Below the pieces are notes generated by a model. That model saw nothing but the letters and a program-made list of their open reading frames with translations, had not been told where the DNA came from and did no database searches. DNA of 51,864 nucleotides from positions 1-51,864 of the forward strand of contig JAIEMK010000035.1 in the NCBI GenBank assembly GCA_019752295.1. The letters are read 5' to 3'. The position numbers and the translations under genes were made by a program. How positions within the stretch are numbered: position 1 is the first letter of the stretch; each line of letters starts with the position of its first letter. Origin of the DNA: Chitinophagaceae bacterium. GTDB lineage: Bacteria > Bacteroidota > Bacteroidia > Chitinophagales > Chitinophagaceae. Positions 29,420-39,700 of the stretch are shown one piece after another.

Positions 29420-29478
29420 ACATGCAAAATATTAGTTGGATAGATACAAAACTGAGCTATGGAGTAGTATAAAGCCCA

Positions 29479-30867
29479 CTACATATTCAATGAATACCCA
29501 AATGTGTTTTTGGGATCAAAAACCTGCTTGATTTCTTTCATTAAATTTAGCTGGTATGTCGGGATGGCTAAATACAGATATGGTAATTGAACGGTACCAA
29601 TACCATGTTCGCCCGATATGGTGCCACCGAGGCTAACGGCAATGGAAAATATCTGTTTAACAGCGGCGGTTTTTCTTTCGTCCCATTTATCCTGTTCAAG
29701 ATTTTCCCGAAATAGATTTATATGAAAATTGCCGTTACCAATATGTCCAAAAATAGTGAAGTTCAAACCGCAATCCTCCGCTATATCCTTTACTGCCGTA
29801 TACATAGACCATATGGCTGATCTGGGAACAATAAGATCGATATCCTGGAAGCTGGTATACTGAATCACCGCCTCTCCCAGTCTCGAGCGCAGGCTCCAGA
29901 GGTTTCTTATTTCACCTAGTGACTGAGTTACATACACTTCTTCCTCTGTAAACTTATTGACAAGACTACTTATTCGACCTGCTTCTTCAAGTAACACGTC
30001 ATTATTGGATCCTTCTAATTCGATCCATAATATCCCTTCTGTATTTATATTTAGTTGAAATTTTTTATCGAGGTATGCTGCTGCTATTTCATAACCCGTC
30101 TTGTCTATAAACTCAAGACTTGAAGGCGAATAACCATCTGCAAATAACTGATAGACACAATTAAACAGTTGCTCAATCTTCAAGAATGAAACCATCATTA
30201 ATATTTCCTGTTGCGGCACAACTAATTGCAGAACAATTTTAGTTATAATTCCAAGTGAGCCCTCACTGCCGGCAAACAATTGCGTTAGGTTATAACCGGT
30301 TGCATTTTTAGTAACATGCTTACCTGTCCACATTACATGCCCGTCGGCTAAGACCACTTCCATATTCAAAAGATAATTCTTTGTAGGCCCATATTTCAAT
30401 GACTTAGGGCTGCCGCTTGATACTGCAACATTACCTCCAATAAAAGAGGATTCAGAACTGCTGATATTTTGCGGAAAAGACAACCCACATTTTAAAACCT
30501 CATCTCGCAGATCCTGCGTAATAACGCCAGCTTCTGCTGTAACGAACCTTTCGATTGTATTAATTTCAATTATTTTGTTTAACCTCTCTAAAGAAATAAT
30601 CAACCTGTTATTAAAGGCCAGTGCCCCCCCACTTACACCAGTACCCCCACCCCTAACCGTTATACTTACTTCAGAGTCGTTGCATATTTTTACAATTTTT
30701 GAAATTTGCTCAACATCATTTGGAATAACAACAGCAAGAGGGACTACTATTTCAGAACAGGTGTAGTCTTTGGAAAACCTCAATTTATCTTCCGGCTTTG
30801 TCAGTAAATATGAATCACCTACAATTAGCCTGATATTTTCTAAGACAGGTAACAAACTCGGTTGCAT
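29479..30867 (-). CDS. FAD-binding oxidase (GlcD/VAO type), predicted 4-hydroxymandelate oxidase
   Basis: A 462-residue flavoenzyme. The FAD_binding_4 domain (about 35-215) has VRGGGTGVSGGAL, with GLSFPQN and FIGGNVAVSSG further on. The C-terminal FAD-oxidase domain has GHIGNGNFHINLF and ISGEHGIGTVQ, as in glycolate oxidase GlcD and D-lactate dehydrogenases. These enzymes oxidise 2-hydroxy acids to 2-oxo acids. It starts 1 bp after the hydroxymandelate synthase stop, so I infer that it converts 4-hydroxymandelate to 4-hydroxybenzoylformate. That step is done in actinobacterial Hpg clusters by an unrelated FMN enzyme (Hmo, lactate oxidase fold). Here the role is taken by a different protein family. 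No membrane helix or iron-sulfur domain is fused. The electron acceptor is unknown. Confidence 0.85.
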   Translation of the reverse strand: MQPSLLPVLENIRLIVGDSYLLTKPEDKLRFSKDYTCSEIVVPLAVVIPNDVEQISKIVKICNDSEVSITVRGGGTGVSGGALAFNNRLIISLERLNKIIEINTIERFVTAEAGVITQDLRDEVLKCGLSFPQNISSSESSFIGGNVAVSSGSPKSLKYGPTKNYLLNMEVVLADGHVMWTGKHVTKNATGYNLTQLFAGSEGSLGIITKIVLQLVVPQQEILMMVSFLKIEQLFNCVYQLFADGYSPSSLEFIDKTGYEIAAAYLDKKFQLNINTEGILWIELEGSNNDVLLEEAGRISSLVNKFTEEEVYVTQSLGEIRNLWSLRSRLGEAVIQYTSFQDIDLIVPRSAIWSMYTAVKDIAEDCGLNFTIFGHIGNGNFHINLFRENLEQDKWDERKTAAVKQIFSIAVSLGGTISGEHGIGTVQLPYLYLAIPTYQLNLMKEIKQVFDPKNTFGYSLNM

Positions 30868-30868
30868 A

Positions 30869-31987
30869 TCACAAACTCTCTTTAGCTAACAATTCCAACT
30901 CCATTGCTTCAAACAATGCATGAATATTATCGAGGCCAAATCCCTCATAATTATTGACCCTTTGCACGATTTCATAAAAGAAAGTCATCCGGTCACCAAT
31001 TGGTGTTGTAAATATTTGCAGGAGCAGGGCGTCATCCATTACATCGCACAGAATTCCATGTTTCTTAAAAGTGCTAATATTTAAATCGGGATATTTAGCA
31101 GCTAATTTTTCATAGTAAGAATCCGGATACTTAGTAAACTTTACTCCATTGGCCCTAAGTACTTCTACCGATTTAACAATGTTGGTTGAACTGAATGCGA
31201 TATGTTGTATTCCCGTTCCATAGTTCTCGTCGATAAATAACTGAACTTGCGACTTTATGTGCCGATCAGGTTCTACAAGTACGTTATTCATTTTTTTATT
31301 TTCTGACTGTAATACTTTTAAAAGCATCCCAATCTTTTTTTCACCGTTCTTCTGCCGCTCGTCAAACAGTTTAACTGTGTTCGACTTAAATATATTATTA
31401 AAGTAGGTCTCCCATAAACAACTTTCATTCAGGCGTAAGGCACTTGCAACGTGATCAATTCCATGCAGCGCCGAATCCTCTATTGAAATTACTGATTCAT
31501 CCTCCACATTTTTATAGCCTGGAATAAATGTTCCCGTGTAATTATCATAGTTGATAATTACAATTTCGTTATCATCAAATAACTTCAGAGAAGCATATTC
31601 AACAAAGCCGTTTTTGTCTGAAAGTACTAATGGGGCCTCTATGGGAATTGCGCCATTCTCCAAGGCTTGGTCAAAAAAGTTTTTAACGTTTGTTACTTTT
31701 ATAGCCATTCGCTTGATGGCATTTCCATGCAGATCTACAAAGGAGACAATCTTATAAGAGCTCGGTTGTGATGCGGATGTAATTACCAACCTAATATTGT
31801 TCTTCTGGATTAGGTAGGAACATTTATCGTCAATGCCGGTTTCCGGGCCTGCGTAAGCGATCACTTTGAACCCCAGGGCCCTTACATGAAAGTATACCAC
31901 CATTTTGGCCATTCCTACATAATACTCTATGAAGTCGTACTCGATATTCAAAATATCTACTTCAATCATTCTGTTTTTGTCTTCCAT
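30869..31987 (-). CDS. hmaS: 4-hydroxymandelate synthase (HPPD superfamily)
   Basis: A 372-residue two-domain vicinal oxygen chelate dioxygenase. The iron triad is H179 (HGIDHVAS), H262 (GIQHIAFS) and E339 (FFYEIVQR). The superfamily holds 4-hydroxyphenylpyruvate dioxygenase (HPPD, homogentisate-forming) and 4-hydroxymandelate synthase, which share the substrate 4-hydroxyphenylpyruvate. In the C-terminal helix, HPPDs have GFGxxNF while this protein has GFGLDNI (Ile355). The Phe-to-Ile exchange at this place is known to shift HPPD towards hydroxymandelate. Together with the flanking aminotransferase and hydroxyacid oxidase this favours HmaS. It lies 12 bp after the aminotransferase and 1 bp before the oxidase, in one transcript. 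HPPD activity for tyrosine breakdown remains possible but no homogentisate gene is nearby. Confidence 0.86.
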   Translation of the reverse strand: MEDKNRMIEVDILNIEYDFIEYYVGMAKMVVYFHVRALGFKVIAYAGPETGIDDKCSYLIQKNNIRLVITSASQPSSYKIVSFVDLHGNAIKRMAIKVTNVKNFFDQALENGAIPIEAPLVLSDKNGFVEYASLKLFDDNEIVIINYDNYTGTFIPGYKNVEDESVISIEDSALHGIDHVASALRLNESCLWETYFNNIFKSNTVKLFDERQKNGEKKIGMLLKVLQSENKKMNNVLVEPDRHIKSQVQLFIDENYGTGIQHIAFSSTNIVKSVEVLRANGVKFTKYPDSYYEKLAAKYPDLNISTFKKHGILCDVMDDALLLQIFTTPIGDRMTFFYEIVQRVNNYEGFGLDNIHALFEAMELELLAKESL

Positions 31988-31999
31988 ATGATAATTTAT

Positions 32000-33280
32000 T
32001 TATTGGTCGAATTTACTTTGAAAATAAAGTGACAATCTTTTCACGCCAGTGATGATTTCTTCTTTTGAAACATTGCTAAATGCAAGTCTGATCTCATTTT
32101 CACCTCCTTTTCCCAAATAGAAAAAAGACATGGGTGTAATAATCACTTTATATTTTTCTACACACCTGATTATTTCATCCTTGTCAACTTTAAAAGGAAC
32201 ATTGATCTTTAAGAAAAACCCACCTTCCGGGATATTCCATGAAATCGATTTCGCCCATTTGTTTTCGGATTGTTGTATATATTCATTTAAAGAGGCCAAA
32301 AGTTGATTCCTCTTTTCTTTGAGGTCATCTATTTTAGACTGATTGAGATTCTTTAAAGAAAAATTATTTTTTATCAGTATCCCACCGAAAACGGCTTGGC
32401 TAATTGAAGATGTATTTACAGTAATATATCCTTTTACTTTTGCCATCAGATCACTTAAGCGGACCACTGATCCGCGATCATTAATCAATTGATCTGCAAC
32501 TATAGCGCCTAATCGTAAAGAGGGGTATATTGTTTTGGAAAATGAACGGAGGTATATCACCCGCTTATTTGTATCCATTGCTTTGAGCGTAGCTGGTTTG
32601 TTCCCCTGATAACTAAACTCCCCATACGCATTGTCTTCCAGTATAAAGAAACCATATTTATCCGCTAGTGCCAGCAACGCCTCCCTTCTCTCTACAGGCA
32701 TGGTTATGCCACTTGGGTTTTGAAAGTCCGGAATAATGTATACAATTTTTACACTCTTCTCCAGCTTTTGAAAGTAAAGGATCTTTTGTTCAAGGATATC
32801 TGGCGAAATCCCGAATTCATCGACTGGTACAGCTTCCACTTGATACCCTGCCAATATTGAAAAATGAGTTATCCCTATATAAGAAGGATCCTCAACAATC
32901 ACCACATCATTCGCTTTATCACACAAGGTCATTACAGATATCACCATCGCCTCCTGCGTTCCAACGGTCATTATTACCGACTCGGGGTCTGCAGATATGT
33001 CCTCGTCTTTTTTAAAATAGTCCACAACAAGATCATTAATAATTCCTTTTGCACGGTTATACTGTCCAAGGCTATTTAACACCGCTTGTTTATCCTTCTT
33101 TTCTTTATCACACAAATAGTCAATAAATAAGTTAAAATATTCAGGAAAGTCTTGAACATCAAAAAATAATTCTGAAGGCCTCCCCGATGCAAACGTTATA
33201 GCTTCAGGATATTTTAATTGGATCTCGTTCAAAAAACCCATCACATCTTCCTGGATCTCTCTTAGTAGCGGGTTAAGCAT
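32000..33280 (-). CDS. hpgT: PLP-dependent aminotransferase, predicted hydroxyphenylglycine aminotransferase
   Basis: A 426-residue fold-type I aminotransferase of the MocR/LysN-like class I-II group. The PLP lysine is K249 in LRSFSKTIYPSLRLG. Other landmarks are PDFQNPSG (the Asn contacting PLP), EDNAYGEFS, and a C-terminal Arg region EIRLAFSNV that would bind the substrate carboxylate. HpgT of glycopeptide and CDA clusters belongs to the same group and transfers an amino group, usually from tyrosine, to 4-hydroxybenzoylformate, giving Hpg and regenerating 4-hydroxyphenylpyruvate. It lies 47 bp after the NRPS stop and 12 bp before hmaS. Amino donor and product stereochemistry (normally L) are from family knowledge. 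Confidence 0.85.
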   Translation of the reverse strand: MLNPLLREIQEDVMGFLNEIQLKYPEAITFASGRPSELFFDVQDFPEYFNLFIDYLCDKEKKDKQAVLNSLGQYNRAKGIINDLVVDYFKKDEDISADPESVIMTVGTQEAMVISVMTLCDKANDVVIVEDPSYIGITHFSILAGYQVEAVPVDEFGISPDILEQKILYFQKLEKSVKIVYIIPDFQNPSGITMPVERREALLALADKYGFFILEDNAYGEFSYQGNKPATLKAMDTNKRVIYLRSFSKTIYPSLRLGAIVADQLINDRGSVVRLSDLMAKVKGYITVNTSSISQAVFGGILIKNNFSLKNLNQSKIDDLKEKRNQLLASLNEYIQQSENKWAKSISWNIPEGGFFLKINVPFKVDKDEIIRCVEKYKVIITPMSFFYLGKGGENEIRLAFSNVSKEEIITGVKRLSLYFQSKFDQ

Positions 33281-33327
33281 TTTTTGTTATTTAAAAGATA
33301 TTTTAAAAACGTTGCTGTGAATCCTTA

Positions 33328-36300
33328 TCAGATTACAAAATGATCTGAATCGACATTGAATGCAACACTCCCTGTTGTCCATTTGATCTTATCGATCTCG
33401 TCAGCGATATACTCTATAGTCGGGTTACCAAACAGGCATTCAAGACTTATATCCACTTCAAATTTTTTGTTAATCTCACTGATTAGTTTCATTGCCTTGA
33501 GACTATGTCCACCGATATCAAAAAAATTATCCTGGATGCCGATTCGATTTTGCATAAGCAGTTGTTCCCATATTGCAGCAAGTTTTTTCTGTGTTTCAGT
33601 TGTGGGAAACACTTTATCTTCTATAGCCGGAGGTACATTGTTAACAAGTCTCAGCAAATCTTTGCGATCTACTTTCCCACTCATTGTCAACGGCATTTGC
33701 GGTATCTGCACCAGGTAAGCAGGAACCATATAAAAAGGAAGGATTTTTTTTAAGTAATTTTTCAGATCTCCAACAGATACCATTTCCTGAGCAACGAAAT
33801 ATGCTTTCAATTCGTACTCTCCGCCCGTGTTGTCGGCAACTACAACAGCGGAATCCACTTTCCCGTACTTTTCAATACAGGCTTCAATCTCTCCAAGTTC
33901 CACACGAAAACCACGCACTTTTATTTGGTCATCGAGTCTGCCGAAAAATTCAATATTGCCGTCAGTCAACCATCTTCCGATATCTCCTGTTTTATATATT
34001 ATTTCTTCATTGCAAAAAGGATTGCGAATGAATTTTTCTGCTGTTAGTTCCGGAAGGTTCAAATACCCCCTGGCCAAGGCACTTCCACCCAGGTATATTT
34101 CACCCGCAATACCTACCGGACATAATTTCAGGTCCACATCAAGTATATAAGCGCTTGTATTAAGAATCGGTTTCCCGATAGGAATTTTTTCTGGTATGCC
34201 GTTCATTTTATATGTCAAGGCAATAGATGTATCCTCGGTAGGCCCATATGCATTAAGTATTTCCATCTCTGGATATTGCGCAGCTAAAATCTGAATATGC
34301 CGAACTGATAATTTTTCTCCCCCAACCAATAATGTTTTTAATCTTTTAAAAAGATCAACATCACTATCAACAAGTTGATTTAGCAACCCGGTACTAAACA
34401 TCATTATATTTACTTTATTCGTTTCAATAACCCGGCTTAGCAGTTTGGTATCGAGCAGAACATCTTTTGAACACATGATCAATTGCCCGCCATTCAACAA
34501 CATGCTCCAATATTCGAAAGTCGAAAAGTCGAACGACACTGCCATAGTAGATAAAAGTATTTCTTCGCCGGTAAGCCTGAGATAGTCTGCCGGTTTCACC
34601 AATCTTACAATCCCCTTATGTTCAACCATAACCCCTTTTGGTTTGCCTGTTGAACCTGAGGTGTACATGATATATGCCAGGTTATTGATCTTTACTTTTG
34701 GTTTTTTAAAAACCTCAGTTTGGGCCGACAGGATATGTTCCATACCATACCTGTATTTTTTGTTGATCTGGTCCTGCGCATACGAGTACATAGTATTTGT
34801 GTCGGATTCATCTATACAGACCAGGTGTTGTATACTTGAAACTTTTTCTTGCAATAGGGCGCCTGTCGTTAAATGTGCTTTGTCAGTCACCAATACTTCC
34901 GTTTCCGTATCCTCAAGGATATACTGCATACGTATTGGTGGATGATCGCTATCAAGAGGAACATACGCGGCCCCTGCTTTAAAAATCGCAAGGATAGAAA
35001 CAATAAGATCTTTACTGCGTCTTTGCAAAACACCTACCCTGCTTTCCGTTTTCACACAATTATACAGTAGGAAATTAGCAAGGATATCAGATTTTTCCTT
35101 TACTTCCCGGTATGTATAAGATCCGGTTTCATCAATTACTGCGATCTTCTCCGGAGTCAAAATACATTGTTCTTCAAAAAGTGAATGTACTGTCGTATTG
35201 TCTGAGTAACTTTTCTGACGGCCTGATATAAATTCCGACAATATCAACACACGCTCTCCCGGGGTTAAAAGATCGATACCAGATAACAAAACAGACGGAT
35301 CGGCCATAAGGATCCCAAAAATATGAGTAAGATGTTCCGCGAATTTTTCCATCGTCTGCCGATCATAAATCGCTGAATAATACTCAAGGTTAACCTCTAT
35401 TTCCTTTTCGCGCGGTGTAACAAACAAGGCCATATCCATCTTAGCAGCCTTAGGTGTATACGATATGATACTCTGATATAGTTTTTTTGCGGCTAAATTC
35501 TCTTCAGAATCGATTTTTTTATATGCGGTCGAATGTTCAAAGTTTTGGACTATCAACGATACATCAAATACAGGGTTTCTCGAAGGATCTCGTTCTAATT
35601 TAAGTAACTCAACCAATTCTTCAAACTGAACATCCTGGTTCTCATATGCCGCTATACAGTTTTGAGCAACCTGGTTATGGAATGACAAAAAAGTTTGATC
35701 CCCCTGAAGTGTATTTCGTATGGGGAGAGAATTTACAAACACCCCAACTATCCTTTCCAGGTCTTTATACTTCCGGCCTGAAATACCACAATTAATAATA
35801 AAGTCCTTTTGTCCAAGATACCTGTAGAATAAAACATTCAGTACCGCCAGAAAGGTCATCTGGAGGGTGCACTTATACTGTCTGTTGAAACTATTGATCT
35901 GCGTAGTTAGCGCTTCATCGAAAACAAGCTTTATATGCTCTCCTTTGAAAGTGAAAAAAGGAGGTCTCGGCTTGTCTATGGGGAAATTTAATCTTGGCAA
36001 TGGTCCGGATAAGACCGATAACCAATAGGCTTTCTGCTTTTCGAACATTTCGCTTTTGGCAATACGTTCCTGCCAAACTGAAAAGTCTTTATACTGTATC
36101 CTTAGCGCCGGGAGTTTATGATTATTATATAAATGAAAAAAGTCATCGATCAATACTTGGTGAGATATGCCATCCGAAAGAATGTGATGAATATCGATCA
36201 CCAAAACATATCCCGCCTCTTTAATTTCTACAACCGAGGCCCTGACCAGCGGACTTTGTGATAAATCAAATGGCCGGATATAAGCGTTTACATACGATTC

Positions 36301-36783
36301 GAATTTATCGAACTTACATGTATATTCATCCAGTTTGAAATCCATATTTTCACAGATCTTCTGAAAAATGACACCATCTGCCTGAAAAAAATAAGTCCTT
36401 AAACTTTCATGCCGGGAAATGAGTTGTTTCAATGCAGTTTCCAGCATTTGCCTGTTCACCGATCTCCCGAGGTAATGTATTACCGGAATATTATAGGCCG
36501 TACTTTCTTTCGAAAACTGCTGTAAGAAATAGAGACGTTTTTGTGCTGAAGTACAAGGATAAAAAGGAAGAGATGGTTCAGCTTTTGGAATCTCTGTATT
36601 TTCGAGGCTCTGTAATACAATATTTTTTAAATAGGCGATGATAGATTCCTTATTTTTCCTAACTTCTTGAAGTAAATCTGATGGCAATTCTCTACTGTCG
36701 CTGGTAATCTTTATATCATCTCCTTTTAAAGAAACATCAATATCATTTTCTTTCAGCCTTTTTAAAATTTCCCTTGTATCCAT
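33328..36783 (-). CDS. NRPS, one module (docking-C-A-T), specificity unassigned
   Basis: A 1151-residue module: TubC_N-like docking (1-55), C (about 70-515, IHHILSDGIS), A (about 545-1045), T (about 1065-1130, IGGHSLKAM) and a tail ending DHFVI. I start it at the ATG at 36783, 7 bp after the PKS stop, because MDTREILKRLKEN is where all sister NRPSs begin. A start at 36849 would add 22 residues of low character and overlap the PKS gene. Specificity residues read DFFMLGASIK, a hydrophobic pocket I cannot match. The A domain carries an extra segment of roughly 40 residues between A2 and A3 (the stretch containing SDTNTMYSYAQDQINKKY), longer than in the other five A domains. Its upstream partner is the PKS, so its C domain must accept a beta-ketoacyl donor. 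Confidence 0.92.
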   Translation of the reverse strand: MDTREILKRLKENDIDVSLKGDDIKITSDSRELPSDLLQEVRKNKESIIAYLKNIVLQSLENTEIPKAEPSLPFYPCTSAQKRLYFLQQFSKESTAYNIPVIHYLGRSVNRQMLETALKQLISRHESLRTYFFQADGVIFQKICENMDFKLDEYTCKFDKFESYVNAYIRPFDLSQSPLVRASVVEIKEAGYVLVIDIHHILSDGISHQVLIDDFFHLYNNHKLPALRIQYKDFSVWQERIAKSEMFEKQKAYWLSVLSGPLPRLNFPIDKPRPPFFTFKGEHIKLVFDEALTTQINSFNRQYKCTLQMTFLAVLNVLFYRYLGQKDFIINCGISGRKYKDLERIVGVFVNSLPIRNTLQGDQTFLSFHNQVAQNCIAAYENQDVQFEELVELLKLERDPSRNPVFDVSLIVQNFEHSTAYKKIDSEENLAAKKLYQSIISYTPKAAKMDMALFVTPREKEIEVNLEYYSAIYDRQTMEKFAEHLTHIFGILMADPSVLLSGIDLLTPGERVLILSEFISGRQKSYSDNTTVHSLFEEQCILTPEKIAVIDETGSYTYREVKEKSDILANFLLYNCVKTESRVGVLQRRSKDLIVSILAIFKAGAAYVPLDSDHPPIRMQYILEDTETEVLVTDKAHLTTGALLQEKVSSIQHLVCIDESDTNTMYSYAQDQINKKYRYGMEHILSAQTEVFKKPKVKINNLAYIMYTSGSTGKPKGVMVEHKGIVRLVKPADYLRLTGEEILLSTMAVSFDFSTFEYWSMLLNGGQLIMCSKDVLLDTKLLSRVIETNKVNIMMFSTGLLNQLVDSDVDLFKRLKTLLVGGEKLSVRHIQILAAQYPEMEILNAYGPTEDTSIALTYKMNGIPEKIPIGKPILNTSAYILDVDLKLCPVGIAGEIYLGGSALARGYLNLPELTAEKFIRNPFCNEEIIYKTGDIGRWLTDGNIEFFGRLDDQIKVRGFRVELGEIEACIEKYGKVDSAVVVADNTGGEYELKAYFVAQEMVSVGDLKNYLKKILPFYMVPAYLVQIPQMPLTMSGKVDRKDLLRLVNNVPPAIEDKVFPTTETQKKLAAIWEQLLMQNRIGIQDNFFDIGGHSLKAMKLISEINKKFEVDISLECLFGNPTIEYIADEIDKIKWTTGSVAFNVDSDHFVI

Positions 36784-36790
36784 ATACCTG

Positions 36791-39700
36791 TTATATAATG
36801 GTGGTGAACTGCTTTTCGCTTTGCTTATTGAGCCATATTCTTTCATCAATCCCTGTAGCGATCTGTTTTATGTCTTTATATTCGAACATTTCTTTCAAAG
36901 TAAATGTCAGGGCAAATCGATTCTTTATCTGCTGCAACAGCGCCATTGCCTTTAGAGAATCGCCGCCCAATTCAAAGAAATTATCTTCGGTTCCTATTTG
37001 CCTGATGCCGAAGAAATTTTCCATGATATCAACTAATATTTTTTCCGTTTCAGTTACAGGACCGCAATATGGATTACTCAATGCGGGTCGCTCCAGTTTT
37101 TTATCCGGCAACGGTATTGGGGCCTCCCAGGAGTCTGTTTCAATATCACCCGATATTTGTTTTTGGGGGTTATTGAAAACAGATGTGCCCTCAAAAGGAT
37201 CCGCTTCACTAATATATCTTTCCGGTTCAAACGAATAGGTAGGCAGCGATACCCTATACAACTTGTCATGCTGATGGTATAGCTCCCAGTTAATATAAAC
37301 ACCTGCCTCCCATAGCTTACCTATGCGTGAAATGAAGTGTTTCATATCGTCCTTATCGTCCTTAAATGATCTTATAATATTTATCGCAAAAAGTTTCTCG
37401 TTACCATCAGGGGTTGCCTGTTTCAGGAGATTCGTTAAAGTGCTTCCACTACCAACTTCTATGAATGCAGCATTCGGGTGCGTGGATAACAGAGTTTCAA
37501 TCCCGTCTGCAAAAAGCACGGTATTTCTTAAATGTTCTACCCAGTACTCAGGAGAACACGCTTCTTCTTTTTTTATAAATTGCCCCGTAAGGTTGGAAAT
37601 AAAAGCGGGCTGTACATCATGGTTAACTGTTACATCTTCAAATGCCCTCCTGAAATCCTCCAAAATGGGTTCCATCATAGCTGAGTGAAAGGCATGCGAA
37701 GTATGAAGTTCAATATGAGGAATACCTGCAGCTTGCAGTTTATTCATCAACATCGACACGGATTGACTGTCGCCTGAAAACACAACCTGCTTGTGGCTGT
37801 TTACAGCGGCCAGAGAAATGCCTTCGCATATAAAGTCTTTTGCCTGTAGCAAATTGATTGCTGCGCTTAACATGACACCTCCTGGAAGGTTACTCATAAG
37901 TTCAGCCCGTTTAACTACGAGGCGCAACGAATCTTCAAAACTGAATACACCGCTGATACATGCACATACATATTCACCTATGCTGTGACCAATCATAGAC
38001 GTGCAGTTAATTCCCATGGAAAGCAATGTTTGAGCCAGGGAATATTGCGTCAGGAATATTAAAGGCTGCGTATACCTCGTCTGATCTACCTGAGGTGATA
38101 TGTCATTTTGCGCATACAGAATGTCCTGAAACCGTATTCCGGTTAATTTTTCAAGGATAGCAAAACCCAGATCCATTTGCTTCCGAAAAACCGGTATACC
38201 CATGTAAAGACCATGCGTCATATTTACATATTGAGAACCCTGGCCCGGAAACATGAACACAACGGATGAATATGCCTGGCTTTTTTGATATTCTTTTGCG
38301 GTAATCGCTTTTGCCAGCAAGCTGGACAATTCTTGCCCAGTGCGGTATACAATTGATTTTCGGTAAATGAAAGGTCTGCGCCCTATATTAAAGGAGTATG
38401 CCATGTCTTCCAGATCAACACCTGGTTCATCAAATAAAAATTTATACAATTGTGTGAAATACCTGTTGAGAGAACTTTCTGTTTTTGCTGATAATGTCAA
38501 TAATTTAAAATTATTAGATGCATCCGCTGCTAGCCGTCTGGTCCATTCCTCCATTACAACATGTGCATTTGTTCCTCCCATACCGAAAGAACTAATACCC
38601 GCACGTAAAGGCTGGTGATTTTTTCTTTGCCATTCCAGTAAAGACGTGTTTACATAAAAAGGCCCACTATCAAAATCGATTTCAGGGTTAGGCTTTTTAT
38701 AGTTAAGGCTCGCTGGTATTTTCTGATAATGTAAACATAAAGCCGTTTTGATCAGGCCAGTAACACCCGCAGCCGCATCTAAATGTCCAATATTTGTTTT
38801 AACAGACCCGATTGCACAATATTTTTCTTTTCTTCCGGATGCAAACGCTTCATTCAATGCGCTTATTTCTATAGGGTCTCCCAGTTTTGTTGCAGTTCCA
38901 TGAGCTTCAACATATCCGATGCTGTCTGGCTCTACCCCGGCAAATTTGTGAGCCTTTTTTATACATTCGGCCTGCCCCTGTATACTGGGTGCCGTAAAAC
39001 CGACTTTTCTGTTGCCATCATTGTTAGTTGCACTCCCCTTAATGATTGCATATATATTATCCCTTTCGGCTATTGCTTCATTCAATTTCTTTAAAACGAC
39101 GATTCCTATTCCTTCACCTGAAGCCGTACCACTTGACTCATAATCAAATGCCCGGCAATGACCATCAACCGAACGCACCATTCCTTCTTTATATGAATAC
39201 CCTTTCTGCCTTTGTGTTTTAATAGAGACTCCACCTGCCAAAGCGATATCGCACTCTTTCGTTAATAAACTTCGGCATGCCATATGCACAGCTATCAACG
39301 AAGAAGAGCAGGCTGTATCAATATAATAAGCGGGGCCTGTGAGGTTTAATTTATAAGATGTCAGAGAGCTTATAAAATTTTGTGAGGCCAACATGTTTAA
39401 ATAAAATGGATCTATCGCTGCACTATCTGCTTTTTTATAGGTGTGAATTTTCCAGGTATCATTAGATGAAGACGCACCAAAAAGTCCGATTTTCCTTTTT
39501 TCAATTAATGAGGCATACCCCGCATCTTCCAAAGCTTTCCAGCAGTGTTCATGAAATAGCCTGATCTGCGGATCCATAAAGGAAGCTTCTTCCGCACTGT
39601 ATCCAAAAAATCCCCGATCAAACTGATCTTTATTATCCAGTACACCCATTGTTTTAACATACAGTTTATCTTGTATCATATTTTCAGAAACACCAGAATT

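Noticed and set aside
30869..31987. Housekeeping HPPD for tyrosine catabolism
   Set aside because: Tight coupling to hydroxyacid oxidase and HpgT-like genes, Ile355 in place of Phe, and an Hpg-type A domain favour hydroxymandelate synthase.
36784..36849. Extending the 1151-aa NRPS to an upstream ATG at 36849
   Set aside because: It would add 22 residues unlike any sister N-terminus and overlap the PKS end; the ATG at 36783 starts exactly at the docking domain.
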